The position numbers were made by a program, and so were the translations under genes. Positions 26,872-34,145 of a stretch of DNA of 64,000 bases are shown here, piece after piece. A model generated the notes under the pieces. It was given only the letters and a program-made list of their open reading frames with translations, was not told the origin of the DNA and made no database searches. The number at the start of each line of letters is the position of its first letter. Position 1 is the first letter of the stretch. The DNA is from Marinimicrobium sp050113635 (GTDB lineage Bacteria > Pseudomonadota > Gammaproteobacteria > Pseudomonadales > Cellvibrionaceae), in contig NZ_JBNJLT010000001.1 in NCBI RefSeq assembly GCF_050113635.1, positions 806,001-870,000 of the forward strand. Direction: 5' to 3'.

Positions 26872-28361
26872 ACATTCTCCACGTTGGAATCATCCGGGTA
26901 GTTGTTACCACCCACCGGGTAACGCAACAGAAAACAACTGCCGACGCCCACTTCAGACGTTAATTGCAATTCTCCCCCCAGCCGGTCCACCGATTCTTTG
27001 ACGATCGCCAGTCCGACGCCACTACCGTGCACAGCACCGCTGCGTCGCACCGCTCCCTGGGCGAACGGCAGAAAAATCGTCTCACGGTCGTCCTCGGCAA
27101 TCCCCGGCCCCTCATCGGTCACCGATAGCCAGGCGAAACCGCCCTCCATTCCCCAGGCAATACGCACCACACCTCCTCCGGGAGAGTAGTGATAGGCATT
27201 GGACATCAGATTGGAAACCACCATTTCCAGCAGTTGCGGGTCACCCTGTAACTGGTCCACCTCACCACTGTATTCCCACGTTACCTGGTGTCTCAGATTC
27301 GGCTGAGAGAGCCGTGCAATGATTCGCTCACACAGTGCGGTCATATTCACCAACTGGGGCGATCCGGCCACATTGTGTGTGATGACATTGTAGTTCAACA
27401 GCTGTTGGATCAACTCCTGCAGACTCTGTGAGTTTTCCATCAAAATCCGCAACACAGAGCGCTGGCGCGGGTTAATTGGGCCGGGCACTTCATCCTGTAA
27501 CAGGGAGCCGGCCTCAACAATGGCGGAAAGCGGTGTTTTTAACTCGTGAGAAACGTGTCGCAAGAATACCTGTTTTTGTTGGTCGGCCGCGAGCAACTGC
27601 CCGCGCATCCACTCGAGCCGCTCGCCCAGCACCTGGAAATCTTTCGGGCCGGACACACGAATCGGCGTATCCCAATCACCGTGTCCCAGATTGCGAATGG
27701 CCATCGACAAACGTCGGATCGGCTTGATCATTTGCCAAAACCCAAGCCCCAGCAACGTCAACGTCACGGGGATGCTGATAATGCCGAGCAGCGACAATCG
27801 CCATAAAATACTTTGCAGCGCAATTTCGCCCCGGGCACTCAACGCGTTTGTATAATTCGCAATGGCTTCCGTTAATGCGCTGCGGGCACGGCTCAGCGAC
27901 ACCATGTGTGTAGAGAACACGGTATCTTCCACAGCGATCAGTTCGGTTTCTGTCAGTGCGCCAAGCACGGTTTGCAGTTGATTAATTTGATCACGAAGTA
28001 ACCGCTGTTGCGGATTGGCAACAAGCGGGATATTTTGCGACGACTCCCGGTGCAAAAAACGCCGAATGGCAACATGCCCCTCTTGCACCGCTCGATACTG
28101 TTCGCGATACGGCTCCAAAAACGACACATCACGCAGCAAACGATACTGCCGGGCGAAACGCTCCAGGTCCCGAATCTGGCTATCCAGCTCGGTCTGCAGG
28201 CTGTTGAGCTCCTCGGCCCGCTGCCCAAGCATACGCTGCACATGCATTTGCTGGTAGAACGCCCACGACGCGTAGGCGATCAGGGAAAGAATCGGCACCA
28301 GTGTGATCAACGCAATCAATAACCATTGCTGGTATAGCGATAACCGGCGAGGTTTGGCCAC
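26868..28361 (-). CDS. glrK: Sensor histidine kinase, GlrK/QseE type
   Basis: A membrane kinase of 497 residues. The GTG at 28361 is chosen because AAGGAG lies 7 bases before it; a TTG at 28403 has no such site. Layout: TM1 about 14-36, a helical periplasmic sensor (37-188), TM2 about 189-210, HAMP, dimerisation/phosphotransfer helix with HVSHELKTPLS (His272), then the ATPase domain with SNLMSNAYHYS (N box), DEGPGIAEDD (G1) and GSGVGLAIV (G2). It phosphorylates the GlrR-like regulator and should be modulated by the lipoprotein between them. It is divergent from the EF-hand gene. Confidence 0.92.
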   Translation of the reverse strand: MAKPRRLSLYQQWLLIALITLVPILSLIAYASWAFYQQMHVQRMLGQRAEELNSLQTELDSQIRDLERFARQYRLLRDVSFLEPYREQYRAVQEGHVAIRRFLHRESSQNIPLVANPQQRLLRDQINQLQTVLGALTETELIAVEDTVFSTHMVSLSRARSALTEAIANYTNALSARGEIALQSILWRLSLLGIISIPVTLTLLGLGFWQMIKPIRRLSMAIRNLGHGDWDTPIRVSGPKDFQVLGERLEWMRGQLLAADQQKQVFLRHVSHELKTPLSAIVEAGSLLQDEVPGPINPRQRSVLRILMENSQSLQELIQQLLNYNVITHNVAGSPQLVNMTALCERIIARLSQPNLRHQVTWEYSGEVDQLQGDPQLLEMVVSNLMSNAYHYSPGGGVVRIAWGMEGGFAWLSVTDEGPGIAEDDRETIFLPFAQGAVRRSGAVHGSGVGLAIVKESVDRLGGELQLTSEVGVGSCFLLRYPVGGNNYPDDSNVENV

Positions 28362-28416
28362 AGAATGACTCCTTTGCACCCTCTGAAAGAGACTTTCTCT
28401 CAATAGTTAAGCGGGT

Positions 28417-28434
28417 TGTTGCTTTTTAGCAACA
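28417..28434. promoter_or_regulatory. Short hairpin in the glrK upstream region
   Basis: A 7-bp perfect stem (TGTTGCT / AGCAACA) with a TTTT loop lies 56 bases upstream of the kinase start. It may form in the glrK leader. No T-tract follows on either side. Confidence 0.35.
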
Positions 28435-28485
28435 GCCTGCAGACCCCTGATATTAAACGGGTTAGCGACATTTGTACCAGTACGC

Positions 28486-28503
28486 TGTCGCACTTTTGCA
28501 ACA
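28486..28503 (+). promoter_or_regulatory. GlrR-like enhancer site (TGTC-N10-AACA)
   Basis: The E. coli GlrR site is TGTC-N10-GACA; here TGTC-N10-AACA, one base off, lies 77-94 bases upstream of the -24 GG of the EF-hand promoter, a normal enhancer distance. The TGTCGC half is also paired with GCGACA at 28465-28470 as an inverted repeat, so other pairings are possible. Confidence 0.45.
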
Positions 28504-28549
28504 CTCCGCTAACAACAAGCCGCTTCCAAATCGGCCATAAATCCCATAA

Positions 28550-28595
28550 CTCACTGATTTTAAAGAAATTTAAAAGAGCTGGCACAGTGTTCGCT
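28550..28595 (+). promoter_or_regulatory. Sigma-54 promoter with upstream box, EF-hand gene
   Basis: The -24/-12 element TGGCACAGTGTTCGCT (28580-28595) has a perfect TGGCAC and the GG-N10-GC spacing, with one change in the -12 TTGC. The CTCACTGATT box (28550-28559) begins 30 bases before TGG, exactly as at the PEP-CTERM promoter, and an A/T-rich stretch joins them. The coding start is about 65 bases downstream. Confidence 0.8.
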
Positions 28596-28660
28596 ATATC
28601 CCATTCGCCAACACGACAATCGCTGGCAACCACCAACAACCAGGAACGATGAGGTGATTT

Positions 28661-28924
28661 ATGAAAACGCTGTCTGTCATTGCTGCAAGTGCGTTACTTT
28701 CGCTGGGAAGCCTCTCAGTGGTCGCTCAGGACACCACTCGTGAGAATCAAGGAGCACAGCCTCAAGGTACAGGTACAGGCTCCGCCTTCTCCGTTATCGA
28801 TCAGGACGGTAACGGAAGCATCAGCAAGGAAGAAGCCAAAAACAGCGGAATCAGCGACAGCCGCTTTAAGTCCATGGATCGTAACGGAGACGGAAAAGTG
28901 TCGCAATCGGAGTATCAGCAGTAA
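28661..28924 (+). CDS. Secreted EF-hand calcium-binding protein
   Basis: An 87-residue exported protein with a cleavable signal (to about VVAQ), a Gly/Thr/Gln linker and two canonical EF-hand loops: DQDGNGSISKEE (47-58) and DRNGDGKVSQSE (73-84). Each has Asp at 1, 3 and/or 5 and Glu at 12. Calcium binding in the periplasm or outside the cell is likely. It is driven by a sigma-54 promoter next to the divergent glrK operon, so it is a plausible target of that system. Confidence 0.93.
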   Translation: MKTLSVIAASALLSLGSLSVVAQDTTRENQGAQPQGTGTGSAFSVIDQDGNGSISKEEAKNSGISDSRFKSMDRNGDGKVSQSEYQQ

Positions 28925-29189
28925 CGCTGAAAATTTCCGATAGGGAAATGGCTGGCAAGCTCCCAGGATGGCGCTTGCCGCCTCTGGCGAAGGACTGCGA
29001 TTATCTGGAAGGAACTGGACATTGATCAAAGGCAAAAGGACTTGCTGTGATCCAGAGCGGTAAACAACCCGTAAAGTTTTCATTCACAGCCTCCGCGTGG
29101 TGTTTTCGGAGGAACGAATTCGAAAGGACTCACCGGACGGTTTCTAAAGAGACATGCTTGTCGAAACACAATCAAAGAGGAACGCTATT

Positions 29190-29747
29190 ATGAAACAGTC
29201 AATTGCTTATGGTATCGCTGGTTTGATGGCAATGAGTTCTGGCGTAGCGATGGCTCAGGACCGCTATTCAGACGACTCCCATGTGTATATCGGAGGCGCC
29301 TACGGCGGCTTTAAAGCTCGCGGTGGTGATTTCGACGACGATCAGGATTTTTACGAATTCAGCTTCGGTGGCTTCTTTAACCCCTACCTCGGTCTGGAAG
29401 CCAGCGCTACTTTCTTCGGAGAGTACGGTGGCGACTTAGTTGAAGCCGACGCAGAGGGTTACGGCGTAGCGCTTATCGGTCGCCTTCCCCTGACTGACAG
29501 CTGGGGCATCTACGCCAAAGCTGGTCAATTCTTCTGGGACGTGGACGTCGACAGCGACCTTGGCAGTGCAAGCACTGACGGCGACGACCCGTTCTTCGGC
29601 GTGGGTACCGACATCCGTTTGGCCACCAACCTCAGCATGATTATCGAATATGATCGCTACAAAATCGATACTGCTGTGGAAGACTGGCCAGGTGTGGACG
29701 ACACCGACCTCGACACTGTAAAAGTCGGTCTGCGCCTGCGCTTCTAA
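29190..29747 (+). CDS. Small outer-membrane beta-barrel protein
   Basis: A 185-residue protein from ATG 29190 (AGAGGAA ribosome site); the ATG at 29154 would add residues before the signal peptide. The signal ends at VAMAQ. The mature part alternates hydrophobic and polar residues as in an eight-stranded OmpA-like barrel, is very acidic in its loops, and ends with aromatic-terminated LRLRF, the usual outer-membrane assembly signal. Function unknown. It is monocistronic: a strong terminator follows. Confidence 0.85.
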   Translation: MKQSIAYGIAGLMAMSSGVAMAQDRYSDDSHVYIGGAYGGFKARGGDFDDDQDFYEFSFGGFFNPYLGLEASATFFGEYGGDLVEADAEGYGVALIGRLPLTDSWGIYAKAGQFFWDVDVDSDLGSASTDGDDPFFGVGTDIRLATNLSMIIEYDRYKIDTAVEDWPGVDDTDLDTVKVGLRLRF

Positions 29748-29781
29748 TTTTCCCCGCCACTCCACGTGCGTTTGCATGGTT

Positions 29782-29813
29782 GCCGGCCCCACCCCAAGGG
29801 GGCCGGCTTTTTT
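29782..29813 (+). terminator. Rho-independent terminator after the outer-membrane protein gene
   Basis: A 9-bp GC stem (GCCGGCCCC / GGGGCCGGC) with a short loop is followed by six T residues on the plus strand, 35 bases past the stop. It sits just before the convergent glutamine amidotransferase gene. Confidence 0.93.
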
Positions 29814-29819
29814 ATGGCG

Positions 29820-30482
29820 CTAGGACACACTCTCCACCAACGCCTTGAACAGACGCCGATGCGGTGCGCTGTACAACAGAAACTCCGGATGCCACTGCAC
29901 CCCCACTAAAAACGGGGAGCCAAACTTTTCAACCGCCTGCACAATGCCATCCCGGTCCCGCCCCGACACCCGCAAATCTCGTCCGAGCCTGTCAATCGCC
30001 TGATTGTGCAAACTGTTAATCGACGGATGCTCCTCGCCCATGATGGACAGCAGACGGGTGCGCTGTTCAACCTGCAACGCCTTTAACGGCAACAACGTTC
30101 GCCGGTGTGAGGTGTGTCGCCGATGCAATCGAAGATCCTGCACCAGCGTACCGCCGAGACAGACGTTCAGCAGTTGTGCGCCCCGGCAAATGCCCAACAA
30201 TGGGCGACCTTCGGCGAGGGCTTTGTGAATAACGCGCTTTTCCAGCTCATCCCGATCAGGGTCGTATTTTGGCTTTACTTCCGGCTCGGCCCCGTAGAGT
30301 ACCGGCTGCACATCGTGCCCGCCGGTCACGACCACCGCATCGAATTCAGGCAATGAATCCCGATGACGGGGACGAACCTGAACGGGCTCCGCGCCGTACC
30401 ACTTCAATATCAGGGCCACCAGAGTTCGTGGCCCCACCGCGCCGCGCTCAGGGCCGGTAACCGCCACTACCGGGCCAGCCAT
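29820..30482 (-). CDS. Class I glutamine amidotransferase / gamma-glutamyl hydrolase (peptidase C26)
   Basis: A 220-residue cytoplasmic hydrolase. The nucleophile elbow is GICRGAQ with Cys99, and the His-Glu pair is in VQWHPEF near the C-terminus. The oxyanion region VTGGHDVQP is at about 52-60. It is close to PuuD-like gamma-glutamyl-GABA hydrolases. Its start lies inside the end of the amidoligase gene (16-bp overlap), so the two are coupled. This suggests it makes or removes amide-linked products of that ligase, not polyamine breakdown as such. It ends with TAG. Confidence 0.88.
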   Translation of the reverse strand: MAGPVVAVTGPERGAVGPRTLVALILKWYGAEPVQVRPRHRDSLPEFDAVVVTGGHDVQPVLYGAEPEVKPKYDPDRDELEKRVIHKALAEGRPLLGICRGAQLLNVCLGGTLVQDLRLHRRHTSHRRTLLPLKALQVEQRTRLLSIMGEEHPSINSLHNQAIDRLGRDLRVSGRDRDGIVQAVEKFGSPFLVGVQWHPEFLLYSAPHRRLFKALVESVS

Positions 30483-31450
30483 CGCGCCTCCAGTTGTTTA
30501 CTCCAATCGCCAAACCAACGGTCTAGCGGATCGGCCAGAAAGTCATAGTAGGCTTTGCAGCACTCTCTGAGCCGCTGTGTGTCCGCCGCCAGTTCCTCCA
30601 CGGCCACCCAGTCGTTCCACGCCTGAGACAGACTCCAGTCCGAGCGGTGGATTTCGCAATCCGGAAGACGATAATGCAGTGTTGGCCGCGCCTTGATCAA
30701 AGGATCGTCCACGGTACGTCGTACACGCGCTTCATCAAGATGCGCAAAGAGCGGCAGCATATCCAGCGCCCGATTGCGAGAGGGATTATGCGTGAGGTAA
30801 TCGTCGATCAATCGGTTCTGCTCGGGCCAGTAATCGGCGCGCAGCAGCGTACGAACATACGCTTTGGGGTAGGGATCGATGTAATTGGTCACTTGGCGGG
30901 AAAGGTTGATATCGGCGCGGACGTAAAGCCATTCATAAAGGCATACGAAAGCTTTCAAGTAGGCGATGATCGTGTCAGTGGATTCGTCCGGCACCTCCGG
31001 ATTGAACTGCATTCCAAAGGCATTAACCAGACGGTCCGAGGTGCCTTTCGCACCCGCCGCGCGCAAATGATGGATCAGCGTTTCCACCTCAGTGAGACGC
31101 GCCATCGGCAACGGCGGACTCACCAGCTCCAATGGTACTAGCGTCTCTGCCAGCCACTTAAGCACCTCTTCCACCGAGTCGCCCAGCTCTCCAGACAGTG
31201 TGTTCTTGTCCCGCTTCTCACGCCCCAGCTTTTTGAGCAGATGAAAATCCAGCTCCACGCCCCACTCGCCTGCGGCGTCGCCCAAAAGCTTGCGTTCGTA
31301 CCGGCCTTCCGGCGTCACGGTCAGCGTCAGGGAGTCGGCCACAATACGACTCAGCTCGTCGATGGTCAGCCCATTCATTTCCAGCTCAACGCCAACGCGG
31401 CGTGGTGGCCCCTGAGCGGTGTGCAGGCGTGTCGGCAATCTCAAATTCAT
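30467..31450 (-). CDS. Amidoligase-family protein (PF12224-like)
   Basis: A 327-residue protein with features of the glutamine-synthetase-fold amidoligases: an N-terminal GVELEMNGL strand-turn, followed by ERKLLGD, a central ELVSPPLP strand (about 108-115) and conserved GMQFNPEVP near 145-153. These match the metal- and ATP-binding beta strands of the GCS/GS superfamily. The family is known to occur next to class I amidotransferases, as here, and is thought to form amide or isopeptide bonds on unknown substrates. No ribosomally made peptide is obvious beside it. It ends with TAG inside the next gene. Confidence 0.82.
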   Translation of the reverse strand: MNLRLPTRLHTAQGPPRRVGVELEMNGLTIDELSRIVADSLTLTVTPEGRYERKLLGDAAGEWGVELDFHLLKKLGREKRDKNTLSGELGDSVEEVLKWLAETLVPLELVSPPLPMARLTEVETLIHHLRAAGAKGTSDRLVNAFGMQFNPEVPDESTDTIIAYLKAFVCLYEWLYVRADINLSRQVTNYIDPYPKAYVRTLLRADYWPEQNRLIDDYLTHNPSRNRALDMLPLFAHLDEARVRRTVDDPLIKARPTLHYRLPDCEIHRSDWSLSQAWNDWVAVEELAADTQRLRECCKAYYDFLADPLDRWFGDWSKQLEARWLAR

Positions 31451-31574
31451 TACAACTCCCTAAGACCAACCTCTTTTAGCCAGCATGACACAGCCGGCAT
31501 TCCATTGCATGCACAGGCTCAGGAATCTTTTACAATACGGATTCCATTTGGCATTTTACAGAGGTACACCCGCA

Positions 31575-32411
31575 ATGGCAGTAACGCCGGGATATCGGCA
31601 ACGGTTTGGCGCGCTGGGTCGCCTGTATGGGGAGTCGGCTTTAGAATGGCTGGCCAACGCGCACTTCGCCGTGGTCGGCCTGGGCGGCGTCGGCAGCTGG
31701 ACGGCAGAGGCATTGGCCCGGACTGGCATCGGCACGCTCACACTGATTGAGCTCGATGGCGTTTGCGTGACCAACACCAACCGCCAGCTACATGCGCTGG
31801 AGGGCTTTATCGGTGCCTCGAAAAATCAGGTCGTGAGCGAGCGATTAAAAGCGATTAACCCGGAACTGGTGCTGCACAGCCAGGAAACGTTTTTAACGCA
31901 GGATAATATCGACCAGCTGATCAGGTCCCAGCACCACGTCGTGATTGATGCCATTGACGCCGCGCACATCAAGGCCCGGATGGTGAGTTATTGCAGCCGT
32001 CAAAAAATGCGACTGGTGACCGTGGGCTCCTCAGGCGGTAAGCGCGATCCCGCGCAGATTACCTGCGCTGATTTGGGACAAACGATTCAGGACCCAATGC
32101 TGCGCAAAGTGCGAAACCTGCTTTACCGTCATCACGGTTTCCGCAAAGATCGTCACCGGCGATTTCGCGTCGATGCCATTTTCTCACGCGAACCCATGCA
32201 TTTTCCGCAGCTCGGTGGTGGCGTTTGCGTTGGGGATAAAGGTAACCGCGATCCGGACAGCGGCGTCAAACTTGATTGTGGCGGGGGCCTGGGTTCTGTC
32301 TTGATGGTTACCGGCAGCTTCGGCTTTGCTGCCGCCAGCCAGGCGGTGGAACGCTACCTTCAGGACTGTGCGTTTCAAGATTGTGCGTCGACCTCGACCT
32401 CAAAACGCTAA
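31575..32411 (+). CDS. tcdA: tRNA threonylcarbamoyladenosine dehydratase
   Basis: A ThiF/MoeB-fold enzyme that uses ATP to cyclise t6A37 in tRNA to ct6A. ATG 31575 (GAGG ribosome site) gives 278 residues; an upstream in-frame start adds an unrelated 30-residue tail. The nucleotide-binding GLGGVGSW is at about 35-42, the family TNTNRQ arginine loop near 65-70, then DAIDAAHIK and a C-terminal hydrophobic segment (about 250-265). This matches E. coli TcdA (CsdL). No sulphur-carrier genes are nearby. It is convergent with tatD, with 2 bp between. Confidence 0.93.
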   Translation: MAVTPGYRQRFGALGRLYGESALEWLANAHFAVVGLGGVGSWTAEALARTGIGTLTLIELDGVCVTNTNRQLHALEGFIGASKNQVVSERLKAINPELVLHSQETFLTQDNIDQLIRSQHHVVIDAIDAAHIKARMVSYCSRQKMRLVTVGSSGGKRDPAQITCADLGQTIQDPMLRKVRNLLYRHHGFRKDRHRRFRVDAIFSREPMHFPQLGGGVCVGDKGNRDPDSGVKLDCGGGLGSVLMVTGSFGFAAASQAVERYLQDCAFQDCASTSTSKR

Positions 32412-32413
32412 CC

Positions 32414-33169
32414 TCACAGCCTGAACAGTGCCCGGGCATTGTCGCTCGTCTGCCGGGCAATATCCTCCACCGGTGCGCCGCGCAACTGCGCCAGTGTAAC
32501 GACGATTTCCGGTAAGTATTCTGGACTATTGCGCTCACCCTGCCGTCCAGCGAGCGGCATGTCCGGCGCATCGGTTTCAAGCAGCAGAGCCTCCACCGGT
32601 ACGACGGCGACCGCGTCACGGGTTTTGCGTGCACGCTCGTAAGTAATCACACCGCCCACCCCCAGGCGCAATCCCATTTGCCAGTACGTGCGCGCCTGGT
32701 CGGCACTGCCGCTAAACGCGTGCACCACGCCACCCTCTGGCAATCGATAGCGTTTCAGACAGCGGATTAATTCGTTGTGGGCTTTCACGCAATGCAGAAT
32801 GACCGGTTTGCGGGCTTCCTGCGCCAACGCCAGGTGAGTGTCCAGCCAGGCAAGCTGCTGATCCATCGGCGTATCAATCCGCTTATCCAGACCACATTCT
32901 CCCACGGCGACACACAGCGGGTGTTGCAGCATGTGACGGCAGGCGGCCAGCCATTTGTCGTCTTGCTGGCTTTGCCACCAGGGATGCACACCCGCCGCAA
33001 AGACCCAGCCGTCATTCTGCTCACACAAGGCAGCGGCACGCAGCCACTGCTCGGGGTCGGTGCCGGGAATCAGGAGGTGAGTCAGGCCCCGCTCAAGACA
33101 GCGGGACCACACTGGGGAACGATCATGCTGGAACGCGTCGAAATCCAGATGGCAATGGCTGTCTATCAA
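32414..33169 (-). CDS. TatD-family metal-dependent hydrolase (DNase)
   Basis: About 251 residues. The family begins near IDSHCHLDF, and a TTG at 33169 lies directly before it. An ATG at 33265 would overlap the upstream gene by 62 bp and add a tail unlike the family. Metal ligands are the HCH near residue 4-6, Glu in VGECGLD, His in ILHCVKA and HAFSG, and Asp in LETDAPD. Members act as 3'-5' exonucleases in DNA repair. It follows an SMP-30-like gene by 34 bp. Confidence 0.9.
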   Translation of the reverse strand: MIDSHCHLDFDAFQHDRSPVWSRCLERGLTHLLIPGTDPEQWLRAAALCEQNDGWVFAAGVHPWWQSQQDDKWLAACRHMLQHPLCVAVGECGLDKRIDTPMDQQLAWLDTHLALAQEARKPVILHCVKAHNELIRCLKRYRLPEGGVVHAFSGSADQARTYWQMGLRLGVGGVITYERARKTRDAVAVVPVEALLLETDAPDMPLAGRQGERNSPEYLPEIVVTLAQLRGAPVEDIARQTSDNARALFRL

Positions 33170-33203
33170 GGCGGCTTTTCCATCAAAGCGACGCTCATCG
33201 AAC

Positions 33204-34052
33204 TCACTGCCAGCGATAGGCCCGCACCGAATCGTTAAAGAACGTCGGGATATAGGCGATGCCATCTTCTGGATTCCACCCCAGATCCGCCGTATTCATG
33301 CGAGGCTCCCGGGTATCCATCAGGCGAGTCACCTCGCCGTTATCCACGTGGTATACCAGGCCCACCCAGCAGGTCACCAGGAATTCACCGTCCGCGATTT
33401 TTTCTACACCGTCGATACCGGATTCAAACCCGGTGGCCACCGTTTCCAGCTCTCCCTCGGGAGACGCTTTCAACAACGTATCGCCCGCTCCGATGTAGAG
33501 ATCATTGCCTTCGGTATAGAGGCCGTTCGGGTCTTTGAGATCCTCGAGAAAGAGTTCGGCGTCCTTATTGTGAATACGGTGCACTTTACCGGTCCGGGTA
33601 TCGGACACATACACCGTACCGTCATCCGCAACGGCAATGTCGTTCAGAAATACGGAGTCGTCCACGGGGATTCGTGCCTGAACACGCCCGCTCTCCAAAT
33701 CAACCATCAACACCTCCGTCAAGTCCGCCACGTACAGCGTATCGCCCCGGAGGCCCATGCCTTTCGGTGCGTTCATACCGCGAGACCAGTCCTGATCCAG
33801 GATCTCGCCCTCCAGCGAGAGCTTGGCAATACCGCCTTTCCCGTCGGCCTGATTGCCCTCTCCTTCAATTTCGGACACCAGCAGATAAGGACCATTTTCA
33901 TCGGGCACATACAGAACGGATTCCGGAGTGCGCAACCCATCGGTTTGCCAATGCGGTTTCAACTCGGGGGAATCGGCCAACACCTGAGCGGACGTCAGCG
34001 TCAGACTACTGACCGCCAGCACGGCTCCAACCACATAACGGATTGCTAACAT
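33204..34052 (-). CDS. SMP-30/gluconolactonase-like beta-propeller, exported
   Basis: A 282-residue protein with a signal peptide (to about VLAD). Repeated blade motifs of about 45 residues follow, such as APKGMGLRGDTLYVAD, FLNDIAVADDGTVYVSD and DPNGLYTEGNDLYIGA. This is a six-bladed NHL/SMP-30 propeller. Typical members are lactonases or carbohydrate-binding sensors with a single calcium; whether this one is catalytic is unclear. It is transcribed toward tatD. The 3' neighbour's start is close to its stop. Confidence 0.8.
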   Translation of the reverse strand: MLAIRYVVGAVLAVSSLTLTSAQVLADSPELKPHWQTDGLRTPESVLYVPDENGPYLLVSEIEGEGNQADGKGGIAKLSLEGEILDQDWSRGMNAPKGMGLRGDTLYVADLTEVLMVDLESGRVQARIPVDDSVFLNDIAVADDGTVYVSDTRTGKVHRIHNKDAELFLEDLKDPNGLYTEGNDLYIGAGDTLLKASPEGELETVATGFESGIDGVEKIADGEFLVTCWVGLVYHVDNGEVTRLMDTREPRMNTADLGWNPEDGIAYIPTFFNDSVRAYRWQ

Positions 34053-34114
34053 AACTCTCTCTCCTCTCTTTTATAGAACGATCTTTTATCGAGCGATCTT
34101 TTGTTGCGTGATTG

Positions 34115-34138
34115 CCGGACCCGCTATCACAGGTCCGG
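34115..34138. terminator. Possible bidirectional hairpin after acs
   Basis: A 7-bp perfect stem (CCGGACC / GGTCCGG) with a 10-base loop lies 8 bases after the acs stop. No T-tract follows on the minus strand, so termination would not be of the classical type. Confidence 0.35.
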
Positions 34139-34145
34139 AACGCAT

